From NCBI GenBank assembly GCA_011388275.1, contig DSAB01000117.1:1-40545 (forward strand): a stretch of 40,545 nucleotides of DNA, given 5' to 3'. The notes under the pieces are model-generated. The model did not search any database, had not been told where the DNA came from, and was given only the letters and a program-made list of their open reading frames with translations. The stretch comes from a bacterium (GTDB lineage: Bacteria > Zhuqueibacterota > QNDG01 > DSAB01). This document shows, piece after piece, positions 8,764 to 16,971 of this stretch (position 1 is the first letter of the stretch; every line of letters starts with the position of its first letter). The position numbers and the translations under genes are program-made.

Positions 8764-9291
8764 CTATGGATCCTGAGAGCAGAGGCTGTTCCCGATAAAG
8801 GGCACCGGAGTCTTTTGCCCTCTTTCATCCAGCGCGTAAACGGCGGTCAGACTGACCTGAACGACCCTGCCCTGATCCCCGTCAAAAGGAACGTATTCAT
8901 TGGTAGGAAATTTCGGACGGACCAAAAGATAGGTCTCTCCGGCCTCGATCCATGAAAAGACCGGAAGTTCGATATCGTTTCCATCGGGTGCGATGAGTAT
9001 CTCATCGGTTCGAAAGATCACTGCGTGCTCGCGAGTATTCGGAGGCCCGTTTAAAACCACCAACGCGTGGAATTCCAGCGCGCGTGTACTGACTGATTGG
9101 GTTCGAAACTGAAAAGTCAAAAGGTTGACTTTCGTGGCATCAAGACCCTCGATGGAAGGTTTGGCGGGCACATACTCCGTTTGCACATGCGTGCAATCGA
9201 CCCGTTTCTCGATCGGTTCGCCTTTCGGATTGTCCGGAAAGGTTTCGCATCCCAGAACGATCAGTAGAATGAAAAAGAAAGATTTTTTCAT
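8764..9291 (-). CDS. Putative lipoprotein
   Basis: The 175-residue protein has a lipoprotein signal peptide: MKKSFFFILLIVLGC, with the lipobox Cys at 15. It is preceded by GAGGTG. The mature part appears all-beta (alternating strands such as HALVVLNGP and TYLLVRPKF) and suggests an immunoglobulin-like or small beta-sandwich domain. No known family is recognised. It is expressed alone, with a terminator immediately downstream. Lgt, encoded at 15.5-16.3 kb, would modify its Cys. A start 45 nt further upstream is possible but would bury the signal peptide. Confidence 0.7.
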   Translation of the reverse strand: MKKSFFFILLIVLGCETFPDNPKGEPIEKRVDCTHVQTEYVPAKPSIEGLDATKVNLLTFQFRTQSVSTRALEFHALVVLNGPPNTREHAVIFRTDEILIAPDGNDIELPVFSWIEAGETYLLVRPKFPTNEYVPFDGDQGRVVQVSLTAVYALDERGQKTPVPFIGNSLCSQDP

Positions 9292-9628
9292 GGTCTTCAC
9301 CTCTTGTAACATCTTCGCCGGCCCTCTCAAAGGCACTGAGGCGAAAATTCCGTCTGAATGGGAAATTTCCGCCGCTTCAGTGAATCAGTGCAAATCTCAA
9401 AATATTTTCTAAGCCTTTTATATACATTACGTTATGGTTTTTCTGAAAAGAAAGAATCCAATCAACCGCTGGTATACAAGCAAAAGAAAGGCCATAGAAT
9501 AAAAGATGAAGAAAATGTCATAAAAATACGCTGAGCCTTTGAGAAGGCAATCTGCGGTGTCCGCGGCATTCGATTCAAACCGGCAGATCCAGGACCGGCA
9601 TCATGGCAAGTGGAGCACAAAATAAGAA
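9292..9628. other. Intergenic stretch between the lipoprotein gene and tRNA-Asp
   Basis: About 340 nt, AT-rich between 9390 and 9530. Apart from the candidate lipoprotein promoter I see no gene, repeat or recognisable RNA here. The right edge is the tRNA-Asp terminator. Confidence 0.6.
9419..9447 (-). promoter_or_regulatory. Candidate promoter for the lipoprotein gene
   Basis: On the minus strand TTCAGA and TATATA are separated by 17 nt. The match is moderate at -35 and good at -10. It would leave a 5' leader of about 120 nt. Confidence 0.35.
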
Positions 9629-9649
9629 ACCCCGCTGATGAAGCGGGGT
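9619..9649 (-). terminator. Intrinsic terminator after tRNA-Asp
   Basis: On the minus strand ACCCCGC (9643-9649) and GCGGGGT (9629-9635) form a 7-bp stem with a 7-nt loop, followed by TTTCTTATTTT. It lies 7 nt beyond the 3' end of tRNA-Asp. Confidence 0.85.
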
Positions 9650-9656
9650 CCTGGGG

Positions 9657-9731
<75 letters not shown>

Positions 9732-9753
9732 GAATTCTACAAAATTGGACTAC

Positions 9754-9782
9754 AATATAACGGGTTTATCGCATTTTGTCAA
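9754..9782 (-). promoter_or_regulatory. Strong sigma-70-type promoter for tRNA-Asp
   Basis: Minus strand TTGACA (9777-9782), 17-nt spacer, TATATT (9754-9759). Transcription should start near 9747, about 16 nt ahead of the tRNA 5' end. Confidence 0.85.
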
Positions 9783-9871
9783 CTGATTTCTTCCGGACTT
9801 TGCAGGCTTTTTTCTTTTGCCCGAAAAAACCGGACCGATCGGGATTCATGGAATAACCGCCATGAAACCGG

Positions 9872-9946
9872 TGGGCGATGGCAGATTCGAACTGCCGACC
9901 TCCTGCTTGTAAGGCAGGCGCTCTAAACCGGCTGAGCTAATCGCCC
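9872..9946 (-). tRNA. tRNA-Val (anticodon TAC)
   Basis: Cloverleaf of 75 nt: acceptor GGGCGAT/ATCGCCC, anticodon loop CTTACAA, T-arm GGCAGTTCGAATCTGCC, discriminator A. CCA is not encoded (CCG follows). Its first base directly follows the stop codon of the DUF3098 gene, so it is cut from that mRNA. Confidence 0.97.
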
Positions 9947-10198
9947 TTACTGGGATTCCTTGCTGCCGGGCCGATAAAGAATAGCCAGGGGAATGAGCAC
10001 ACAATACCCCAGCAGCAGAAGAACCGGAGAGACGGTCAGCGACCATACACTGTTCCAGGGACCCTGCGCCAGGGCGATATATCCGATAGTCAGAAAGAAA
10101 ATACCCGAAGCGAACAGAAGATAGTTTTCTTTCCGGAAAGGAAACCGGGATACATCCGCCTTCTTCCTGCGATGATATTGCTTGTCTTTCGCTGCCAT
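9947..10198 (-). CDS. DUF3098-like small membrane protein
   Basis: The 83-residue protein has a basic N-terminus (MAAKDKQYHRRKK), then FPFRKENYLLFASGIFFLTIGY, and a second hydrophobic segment at about 52-75. Two transmembrane helices and the F-x-F-x-K-x-N-Y pattern match DUF3098, a family mainly from Bacteroidota and relatives. The function is unknown. AAGGAGGT precedes the ATG and a strong promoter lies directly upstream. The TAA stop is immediately adjacent to the 5' base of tRNA-Val. RNase P maturation of the tRNA would therefore leave an mRNA ending exactly at its stop codon. Confidence 0.75.
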   Translation of the reverse strand: MAAKDKQYHRRKKADVSRFPFRKENYLLFASGIFFLTIGYIALAQGPWNSVWSLTVSPVLLLLGYCVLIPLAILYRPGSKESQ

Positions 10199-10221
10199 GA
10201 CACCTCCTTGAAGCGGCATTC

Positions 10222-10250
10222 AATATACTAAAATCTGTTGTTTTTGTCAA
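10222..10250 (-). promoter_or_regulatory. Strong sigma-70-type promoter for DUF3098 and tRNA-Val
   Basis: Minus strand TTGACA (10245-10250), 17-nt spacer, TATATT (10222-10227). It has the same boxes and spacing as the tRNA-Asp promoter. Confidence 0.85.
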
Positions 10251-10257
10251 CCCCGGC

Positions 10258-10299
10258 AAGAAAAAGATCACCTTCGAATCACACCGAGGGTGATCTTTT
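10258..10299 (-). terminator. Intrinsic terminator after the toast-rack gene
   Basis: AAAAGATCACC (10262-10272) and GGTGATCTTTT (10289-10299) form an 11-bp stem with a 16-nt loop. The A/T ends make it functional in either direction. It lies about 100 nt past the stop of the toast-rack gene and isolates it from the DUF3098 unit. Confidence 0.75.
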
Positions 10300-10401
10300 C
10301 ATTAAGCCGGTCCGGCGCCGGGTTAAAATCCGAGATTAAAAAGCCCTTCTCGACTGCCCTTCGTTTTCATCAAACGGTCCCGATCGCCGGTTTTTGATGA
10401 A

Positions 10402-11253
10402 TCATTCCGCGGCCGTTACTCTCAGCGCACCCAGACCCGGACTGATTCGAATATAAAACCGGCCGGTTTTTTCATCGTAATCATCGTTGTAATAGATGCC
10501 GCCCCGTTCATATAAAAACGGATCGATGCTCTTCTGAGAAAGAAATCCCATACCGCCGATTTTCATCTGAATACCCGTGTTCACGGGCAGAATCACATGG
10601 GATTCGCCGATGTTCAGATTCACTCTGGCCCTGCATTCCTCTTCCAGGGCGCCGGAGAAATCCGCTTCCAGTTCGCCGATCCCGCCGCTGATATCGGCCC
10701 GTTCAAACCGGGCATTGCCCAGACTCAGAAAGCGGGATTCTCCGACGCGGGCCTTCAGATAGAGCCGGGACATGGTCACCGGATTGGGTTCATCGAAAGA
10801 CACTTTCACTTCGCCGGCCCACACCGTGAGTGAGAATTCCAGGAGACGGATTCCCCCCATTCGCATATTCACTTCACCGGCCTTGATCCGTGAATCCATC
10901 ATTACATCCACTCCGGCGGGAATTTCCAGTGTGACTTTGGCTTTCTGGTCCTTTCCGTTACGCCGGAAACGGGTCCAGCTGCCTTTCTTGAGCGCCACTC
11001 TCAGGCGTCCCCTGTCTTCATTAAAATCAAAAACCGGACGAAATTCGTCTCGAGTGAATTCCATGAACAAACGGCCTTCCCGGTCATCCGCGCAGCGTTT
11101 CACCCAAACCTCTCCGGCGTCGACATCCAGGAAGATTTCCAGTACTTTCCCCTCTTTCGCCCTGTATGTCTCTTCCACCCGCTCCACACCGGCAGCGGTA
11201 CCTGTCAGAACAAACGAAATGCCCAGCAGGCAAATCGAAATCCAGTTTTTCAT
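10402..11253 (-). CDS. Exported toast-rack (DUF4097/LiaF-C-like) protein
   Basis: The 283 residues begin with a signal peptide (about 1-21). The mature part is a repetitive beta-helix-like array with recurring D-A-G-E-V, I-K-A-G-E-V-N, V-W-A-G-E-V-K and G-I-G-E-L motifs. That is the pattern of the putative adhesin/toast-rack domains found in DUF4097 and the LiaF C-terminus. The ladder is followed by a short NTGIQMKIGGMGF segment. Such domains often act in envelope-stress sensing, but no partner kinase is visible. GAGGAGG precedes the ATG. It lies 116 nt downstream of the Omp85-like gene and probably shares its sigma-54 transcript. Confidence 0.7.
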   Translation of the reverse strand: MKNWISICLLGISFVLTGTAAGVERVEETYRAKEGKVLEIFLDVDAGEVWVKRCADDREGRLFMEFTRDEFRPVFDFNEDRGRLRVALKKGSWTRFRRNGKDQKAKVTLEIPAGVDVMMDSRIKAGEVNMRMGGIRLLEFSLTVWAGEVKVSFDEPNPVTMSRLYLKARVGESRFLSLGNARFERADISGGIGELEADFSGALEEECRARVNLNIGESHVILPVNTGIQMKIGGMGFLSQKSIDPFLYERGGIYYNDDYDEKTGRFYIRISPGLGALRVTAAE

Positions 11254-11369
11254 TCCATCCTCCTCAACCGAACTTGATACGATTGATTATTTCTTGTTTT
11301 CATCCGCGTCTATCTGTATGTACGCACGGCACCCGCAAAAGGTTGCCGGCTGTCTGCCCGCCCGAAAGA

Positions 11370-12629
11370 TCAGAACGGGCGGTGTATGCGGAACGAAAAC
11401 GTATAGGGGTCGTTCCCGCGATCCGTGCGTCTGGCCACCTGCAGCCGGACGCTGCCGCTGCGATTGGCCAGAGCGAGTCCCACACTGCTTTTCAGTTCCC
11501 CCCAGGAGAATCCTTCGAACCCTTTGGTGAATCCCTCATGCATTCCGGCCGATCCCACCCATCCGGCGTCGGCAAACAGAATGAGGTTAAACAATTCCAG
11601 AAGACCCCAGTCCAGATAATCGGGCAGGTCCTGCCCGCCCAGCCGGTACTCCGCCTGAGCCAGGACCATTCGGTTCGCCCCGTGATTGAAACGCCCTGAA
11701 GGAAATTCCTTGTACCCGTATCCTCTCAGGGTGCCGAGCCCCCCCAGATGGTAGCTCTTCTGCCAGGGTAGAATGCCGCTGGAGGTGCCCACACAGATTC
11801 GAAGATCAAAACCCTCGTTGAAACTGATCGGCTGATACCTGCGCAGATCAACCAGAAGACGGTCGTAATTGAACGCCCCCCCCAAATCATCGCCTGCATG
11901 TTCCCAGTCAACGCCGATGTACCAGCCGCGGGTCGTATTCCGTTTGCTGTTTCGAGTATCGAAGGTCAGTTTTCCTCGAAGGCTTTTATGTTCCCCCGCC
12001 GGCATGGCCGGATTTGCGGGAAATTTCTTGTTCCCGCCGAAGAACGACCATTTGGCATTTCTTTCAAGAGAATCGTAATCCTCGGAATGATAACCCAGCT
12101 TGATTCTCATGTCACGGGTGAAGTTCTGTGTGATATACACACTCCAACCCTCTCTCAGGTAAAAATCGTGATAATCTTCACGAATCAAAAGAGCGGCCAG
12201 CGTGTTTTCCAGCTCGGAGATTCTCCAGCAATCCGGTGAATCGATCAAACGATGGTATTCCGCCCCGAAACCCAGACGGTATTCACGAAAAAATCCCTTT
12301 TCAAAGCCCAGCTGATATTCAAACTCTTCGGCTGAAAATGCATATCCGGCCGATCCGTACAAAAACGGGTTCGAGGCATGAAATCGGTAGGCTTCGTCCT
12401 GATTGAAAGAAGCACCGAGAAATAAACCTTCCACCCGGTTGTATCGAAAAAGAAAATCGCTGCGTCTCTTGTCGCGAAAGAAATCATCGTCATCCCAATC
12501 CCAGTCCCGGTTCGAAAACAGATTGACTTCTCGAGCCCGAATGGTCGCATATCCTTCAAAAGCAAAACCCGTCAAAAGCGCCAGGATGATCAAAAGCGGC
12601 GCGTATCGGCTTGTAATAAAATGCTTCAT
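11370..12629 (-). CDS. BamA/TamA-family (Omp85-type) outer-membrane barrel without POTRA domains
   Basis: The 419-residue protein has a signal peptide (about 1-28, ending GYA). The mature chain goes quickly into barrel strands. Two signatures point to the bacterial surface antigen (D15/Omp85) barrel: FDTRNSKRNTTRGWYIG at mid-length, and GGLGTLRGYGYKEF, matching the conserved L6-loop RGY/RGF motif. No POTRA repeats fit in the short N-terminus, so it resembles the patatin/POTRA-less barrel subgroup. The ATG at 12629 follows ACAGGAGGC. A TTG start at 12686 would fall inside the sigma-54 -12 element and is rejected. Confidence 0.78.
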   Translation of the reverse strand: MKHFITSRYAPLLIILALLTGFAFEGYATIRAREVNLFSNRDWDWDDDDFFRDKRRSDFLFRYNRVEGLFLGASFNQDEAYRFHASNPFLYGSAGYAFSAEEFEYQLGFEKGFFREYRLGFGAEYHRLIDSPDCWRISELENTLAALLIREDYHDFYLREGWSVYITQNFTRDMRIKLGYHSEDYDSLERNAKWSFFGGNKKFPANPAMPAGEHKSLRGKLTFDTRNSKRNTTRGWYIGVDWEHAGDDLGGAFNYDRLLVDLRRYQPISFNEGFDLRICVGTSSGILPWQKSYHLGGLGTLRGYGYKEFPSGRFNHGANRMVLAQAEYRLGGQDLPDYLDWGLLELFNLILFADAGWVGSAGMHEGFTKGFEGFSWGELKSSVGLALANRSGSVRLQVARRTDRGNDPYTFSFRIHRPF

Positions 12630-12682
12630 CAATGCCTCCTGTATCTCCTGTATCCTGGAAACCGTTCTGATCATCCTGTCAA

Positions 12683-12696
12683 GCAAGATCCGTGCC
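12683..12696 (-). promoter_or_regulatory. Sigma-54 (-24/-12) promoter for the Omp85-like gene
   Basis: The minus strand reads CGGCACGGATCTTGCT. Against TGGCAC-N5-TTGC[AT] only the first base differs, and the GG and GC dinucleotides are separated by exactly 10 nt. Transcription would begin near 12671, leaving a ~40-nt leader that contains the ribosome-binding site. Confidence 0.72.
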
Positions 12697-12808
12697 GATC
12701 TGGAATACTTCGTAAAATAAAGAGATTTAAACCTTTGTTATTAAGTTATTTATATAGACGACTGCTGTTCACGGCACCAGCGGAAAAATACCGGTTCCGG
12801 TCCCATTA

Positions 12809-12845
12809 GTGTCAAATTGACACAGTCAAAACCCTACACATGTGT
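12809..12845. promoter_or_regulatory. Palindromic activator-site candidates upstream of the sigma-54 promoter
   Basis: Two palindromes lie about 125-160 bp upstream of the -12/-24 element. One is GTGTCAA-A-TTGACAC (12809-12823), a perfect 7+7 dyad. The other is ACACATGTGT (12836-12845), which touches the stop codon of the NtrC-type regulator. Both contain TGTC/GACA or TGTGT half-sites. Distance and symmetry fit enhancer sites for a sigma-54 activator dimer. Binding by the neighbouring regulator is inferred. Confidence 0.55.
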
Positions 12846-14197
12846 CATTTGGCCTCACTCTGAATTCCATATTGTTTCAATTTACGATACAGATTGGCCC
12901 GATCCATTTTCAGTGCCCTGGCCATGGCGGAGACATTGCCTCGAACCCTTTGATATGCATCGGCGAGAATCTCTCTTTCAAAATCCGCCACCTGTTCCCT
13001 GAACGAACGCGAATCCGGCTCCCGCTTGATCCGGTCAGCGAAGGTTCCGGACTCGGGAAGCATGGAACGCACCTGACCGGCTTCAATCACCCTTCCTTCA
13101 CCCATGATGATCAGACGTTCGATAAAATTTTTCAGTTCTCTGACATTTCCGGGCCACTCGTATTTCTGAAGCGCCTGAAGCGCCCCTTCGCCGAATTCTT
13201 TCAGACCCCTGCCGGTCCGCCTTCCAAAATAATCCAGATAATACCCGGCCAGAAGCGGAACATCCTCGAGACGCTCCCGAAGTGGAGGAACCTGAAGCGG
13301 AATCACATTCAGTCGATAAAACAGATCTTCCCTAAACCGTCCCTTTTTGATCTCTTCGGCCGGATCTTTGTTGGTTGCCGCGATAATCCGAACATCAAAC
13401 CCATAGGGCGCTGTTCCCCCCAGCCTGACCGCTTCACCGGCCTCCAGCACCCGCAGGAGTTTGGCCTGTGTTTCCAGAGCCATATCGCCCACTTCATCAA
13501 GGAAGAGAGTGCCCTTGTCCGCGGATTCAAAACGGCCGGGTTTCTGTTTCAACGCCCCGGTAAACGCCCCTTTCTCATATCCGAACAGCTCACTCTCCAC
13601 CAGCGATTGAGGCAGAGCCGCGCAATTGAGTGTGATAAAGGATTGATTTCTACGGTGTGAACCTCTGTGAACGGCCCGCGCCACGAGTTCCTTGCCTGTC
13701 CCGTTCTCTCCTGTAATCAAAACCCGTCCATTCGAAGGCGCGGCCCTGGCAACGGCTTCACGAAGCCTGATCATGAGAGGAGACTCCCCGATCATTTCAT
13801 GAGTCTCCAGATCACTCTCCAGAGAGGTCAGACGCATCTCAAGGGCCAGCTGTTTTTCGAGGTTTTTAACCGCCAGAAGAATTCGATCGGGGTTGAGGGG
13901 CTTTTCGAAAAAATCATGCGCGCCCAGACGGGTGGCTTCAACCGCGGTAGAAAGATCGGATTTTCCGGAAATCATGAAGATCCGGACCGAAGAATCCAGA
14001 AGGCTTTTCAAGACGGCAAGACCATCCATTCCGGGAAGCATGACATCCAGAAAGATCAGATCCATGGTTTTTTGACGGAGAACGGCCAGGCCGTCTTCAC
14101 CTGTTTCGCACGAAACGACCCGGTGCCCCTCGTCCTCCAGGAGTCCGGATAGAGCCGTTCGAATACGGGGTTCGTCGTCAATGATCAGTATGTTCAT
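12845..14197 (-). CDS. NtrC-family sigma-54 response regulator (orphan)
   Basis: The 450 residues fall into three domains. The receiver (1-115) has the phospho-acceptor D51 and a conserved Lys at 99. The sigma-54 AAA+ domain (about 135-375) has Walker A GENGTGKE (163-170), GAFTGA for sigma-54 contact (210-215) and Walker B LFLDEVGD (231-238). The Fis-type helix-turn-helix is at about 410-447 (NVSAMARALKMDRANLYRKLKQYG). No histidine kinase is nearby. The gene is the last of the long minus-strand run and overlaps hflX by 20 nt. The sigma-54 promoter just downstream suggests its target is the Omp85-like/toast-rack pair. Confidence 0.95.
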   Translation of the reverse strand: MNILIIDDEPRIRTALSGLLEDEGHRVVSCETGEDGLAVLRQKTMDLIFLDVMLPGMDGLAVLKSLLDSSVRIFMISGKSDLSTAVEATRLGAHDFFEKPLNPDRILLAVKNLEKQLALEMRLTSLESDLETHEMIGESPLMIRLREAVARAAPSNGRVLITGENGTGKELVARAVHRGSHRRNQSFITLNCAALPQSLVESELFGYEKGAFTGALKQKPGRFESADKGTLFLDEVGDMALETQAKLLRVLEAGEAVRLGGTAPYGFDVRIIAATNKDPAEEIKKGRFREDLFYRLNVIPLQVPPLRERLEDVPLLAGYYLDYFGRRTGRGLKEFGEGALQALQKYEWPGNVRELKNFIERLIIMGEGRVIEAGQVRSMLPESGTFADRIKREPDSRSFREQVADFEREILADAYQRVRGNVSAMARALKMDRANLYRKLKQYGIQSEAK

Positions 14198-15464
14198 GCA
14201 TCACCCGATCCACCAGAGCGTCGATCTTCTTCCGCTGAACCGCGGTCGCGAAGAAATGCAGGATGGTCTGGCCGTCCGCGTGTTCCCGCCGGACGACTCT
14301 TGCCAGGTCATACACGGCCGCGACGGCCCGCGAAGCGTTGTGCGGAACCGCGACCACACCCGGACTTTCACCCTGATGCAGCAAATCAACAACAGCCGAT
14401 TTCAACGCGTTCAGGCCCATTCCCTTCAGTGCCGATGTAAAAACAACATCCGGATAGCGCTGTTTGTAAAGCGCCAAATCTTCTCCGGAAGCGACGCGGT
14501 CCACCTTGTTGAATACCGTAATAACCGGCTTTCGATCAAGGTCCAGATCCTTCAAAACCGACTGCACAGTGGCCATCTGTTCTTCGAATCCGGCATGACT
14601 CACATCCACGACATGCAGAAGGATATCGGCCTCCCGGCTTTCCTCCAGCGTGCTGCGGAATGAAGCCACCAGATGATGGGGAAGTTTGCGGATGAATCCG
14701 ACCGTATCGATGAGCAGCACCCGTCCCGTTTCTTCCAGTTCCATGGAACGGATCGTGGCATCCAGAGTAGCGAAAAGGCGGTTTTCCACGAAAACACGGG
14801 AATCGGCCAGCGCGGTCAACAGGCTTGATTTGCCCACATTGGTATACCCGACCAGGGCCGCCTTGGGTACGTTTCTGCGGTGTTTTCTTCTTATCGAACG
14901 CTGCCGTTCAATTTTCTCGAGCTCAGACTGCAGATGGCCGATCCGTTTTCGAATGGCCCTTCGGTCCGACTCCAGCTGCGTTTCACCGGGCCCCCGCGTG
15001 CCGATTCCGGCCTCCTGGCGTGAAAGATGCGTCCATAGACGTGTCAGACGGGGAAGATAATACTGAAGCTGAGCCAGTTCAACCTGAATCTGAGACTCCC
15101 GGGTACGCGCGTGCCGGGCAAAAATATCGAGTATAAGACCGCTTCGGTCCAGTATTTTACGCTTGAGTTCCCCTTCCAGATTTCGCGCCTGGGCCGGAGT
15201 CAGGTCGGCGTTAAAAATGATCATTCCGGCTTCCGACTCCGAAGCCTTGCGGGCCAGCTGTCCGAGTTTTCCCTTTCCAATGAATGTCGCGGCATGAGCG
15301 GCATTCCGCGTTTGCATGATCTTTCCAACAACACGCGCGCCGGCGGTTTCGGCCAGAGCGACGAGTTCATTCAGGCTCTCCTCTTCCTGGATCCGGCCGA
15401 TACCCGGAAAAACAACCCCGACAACCAGGGCTTTCTCTTCAATTTGACCGGTATGGCTTTTCAA
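14178..15464 (-). CDS. hflX: Ribosome-associated GTPase HflX
   Basis: HflX splits stalled or hibernating ribosomes under stress. The N-terminal HflX domain contains HAATFIGKGKL and NADLTPAQARNLE, followed by the coiled-coil linker with GPGETQLESDRR. The G domain has GYTNVGKSS (G1), DTVGFI (G3) and NKVD (G4), and a short C-terminal domain ends HEHTDH. I chose the TTG at 15464 (AGGGAG 4-5 nt upstream), giving 428 residues. A further TTG at 15551 has no ribosome-binding site and would overlap lgt by 40 nt. The 3' end overlaps the response regulator by 20 nt. Confidence 0.9.
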   Translation of the reverse strand: MKSHTGQIEEKALVVGVVFPGIGRIQEEESLNELVALAETAGARVVGKIMQTRNAAHAATFIGKGKLGQLARKASESEAGMIIFNADLTPAQARNLEGELKRKILDRSGLILDIFARHARTRESQIQVELAQLQYYLPRLTRLWTHLSRQEAGIGTRGPGETQLESDRRAIRKRIGHLQSELEKIERQRSIRRKHRRNVPKAALVGYTNVGKSSLLTALADSRVFVENRLFATLDATIRSMELEETGRVLLIDTVGFIRKLPHHLVASFRSTLEESREADILLHVVDVSHAGFEEQMATVQSVLKDLDLDRKPVITVFNKVDRVASGEDLALYKQRYPDVVFTSALKGMGLNALKSAVVDLLHQGESPGVVAVPHNASRAVAAVYDLARVVRREHADGQTILHFFATAVQRKKIDALVDRVMHEHTDH

Positions 15465-15511
15465 CAGACTCCCTGTCGTTTTCGAAGGGGGGTGGCCCTT
15501 CCTCTGTTCGA

Positions 15512-16321
15512 TCAGGCCGGCAGCCGGCTCCTGAGGTATCCCCTGATCCAAAATGCGGCGGAAACGACAAACATCGCAGCCAAAAGAAGATGATTTACGT
15601 TGAAGACGACCGGTCCGAGCCGTCCCATGATCTGTTCGGGTTCATAATAACGGAACTGATCCACAAGGAAGCGGTCCACCGCATAGTAGGCGAACACCAT
15701 CCACATGGTGTACCCCTTGAAACGATGCCACCGCCCCAGCCAGAGCACAAGGACAAACCCCAGAAACCCGAGCAGCGAAGCCAGCAGCTGAGCGGGGTAC
15801 AGAGCCTGCCCGGGAAAGATCGATCCAGCCACTGAGCCGGGCGGGAAAACCACCCCCAGGCCGCAGTCCGTGGGCTTTCCGAAACAGCAGCCTGCCATGA
15901 AACATCCCCCGACCCGCTGTATACCGGCACCCAAAAGAAAACTGGGCGCCACGGTATCGCCGATTTCGAGAAAGTTCAGCTTTCGAACACGAGTATAGAT
16001 AAACGCGGCAATCACAGCCAGCACCACACCCCCCACCATGGAAAGACCGGCTATGCCGAAATAATCATCATGAACGGGATTGATCACATCAAACCAGTTT
16101 CCCCTGAATTCGTCCAGGTGGAAGAGAACATACCACAACCGGCTCCCGATAATGGCGGCCACCATGATCACAAAAGCCAGATCCAGAATCTGACTGGTCT
16201 CGATTCCGAACTTTTTCGCCCTTTTCGATGCCACCCAGACTCCGAGAACAATGGACAACACCAGGGCCAGGCCCCAGGTATGCAGTTCAAAATTTCCGAT
16301 TCGGAATAAAATGGAATGCAT
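15512..16321 (-). CDS. lgt: Prolipoprotein diacylglyceryl transferase
   Basis: This inner-membrane enzyme transfers diacylglycerol from phosphatidylglycerol to the lipobox Cys of prolipoproteins. The 269 residues form about seven hydrophobic helices. The family signature region reads GAGIQRVGGCFMAGCCFGKPTD (about 130-151). This is the Cys-containing variant of the GRxGNFxNxE motif also seen in other Lgt proteins. The N-terminal HTWGLAL motif is present. It is in the same run as pgsA, which makes its lipid substrate. A lipoprotein is encoded at 8.8-9.3 kb. Confidence 0.88.
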   Translation of the reverse strand: MHSILFRIGNFELHTWGLALVLSIVLGVWVASKRAKKFGIETSQILDLAFVIMVAAIIGSRLWYVLFHLDEFRGNWFDVINPVHDDYFGIAGLSMVGGVVLAVIAAFIYTRVRKLNFLEIGDTVAPSFLLGAGIQRVGGCFMAGCCFGKPTDCGLGVVFPPGSVAGSIFPGQALYPAQLLASLLGFLGFVLVLWLGRWHRFKGYTMWMVFAYYAVDRFLVDQFRYYEPEQIMGRLGPVVFNVNHLLLAAMFVVSAAFWIRGYLRSRLPA

Positions 16322-16372
16322 GATCGCTCTCCTGCTTATTATAAAAGAATCAAACTCCTTCGCCTGAATCGA

Positions 16373-16957
16373 TTACCGCGCCCCCTGTGAAGTATCCAGT
16401 TCGGCTTCCACCCATTCACAAAGCAGATGGCCGACCAGGGCATGCACTTCCTGAATGCGGGGGGTGTCCCTGGAAGGAACCGTAATGCAGACATCAACCT
16501 GAAATTCAAGGGCCGATCCATCCTGACCCGTCATGAGGATTCGTTTCATCCCGATTCGTGAAGCCTCTTTGAGTGCTTCGAGAATGTTGGCCGAACGTCC
16601 GCTGGTGGTCATCGCGACCAGCACGTCTCCCTTGCGGCCCAGAGCTTCGATCTGCCTGCTGAAAATGGATTCCACGCCCATATCATTGGCTGCTGCGGTC
16701 AATACCGAGGTGTCCGTGGTCAAAGCCAGCGCAGCCAGCGCGCCACGGTTCCTGTAAAAGCGCACCGCCAGTTCCGCGGCCAGATGCTGACTGTCCGCCG
16801 CGCTGCCTCCGTTTCCACAGAACAGGACCTTCCGGCCCGATTGCAGAGCCGATTTCCACAAACGGCCGGCCTCAATCACCACCGGAGTCTGGGAAGACAG
16901 AAACGCTTCCAGGATTTCCCGGTGTTCCCTGAAGCGTGTTTCAAGCAGTTTCTTCAC
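16373..16957 (-). CDS. gmhA: Phosphoheptose isomerase (SIS domain)
   Basis: This would convert sedoheptulose 7-phosphate to D-glycero-D-manno-heptose 7-phosphate, the first step to LPS/S-layer heptose. The 194 residues have the GmhA signature FCGNGGSAADSQHLAAEL (about 46-63), TTDTSVLTAAANDMG, and the SIS phosphate loop MTTSGRSANI. The start is GTG with GGAGGG upstream. It lies about 15 nt behind the CpsB-like gene. Presence of a heptose pathway gene points to a Gram-negative envelope. Confidence 0.9.
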   Translation of the reverse strand: MKKLLETRFREHREILEAFLSSQTPVVIEAGRLWKSALQSGRKVLFCGNGGSAADSQHLAAELAVRFYRNRGALAALALTTDTSVLTAAANDMGVESIFSRQIEALGRKGDVLVAMTTSGRSANILEALKEASRIGMKRILMTGQDGSALEFQVDVCITVPSRDTPRIQEVHALVGHLLCEWVEAELDTSQGAR

Positions 16958-16971
16958 AGTCCCTCCGGAAA

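Noticed and set aside
12686-12688. Upstream TTG start of the Omp85-like protein
   Set aside because: It lies inside the sigma-54 -12 element and has no ribosome-binding site; the ATG at 12629 has AGGAGG and begins a clean signal peptide.
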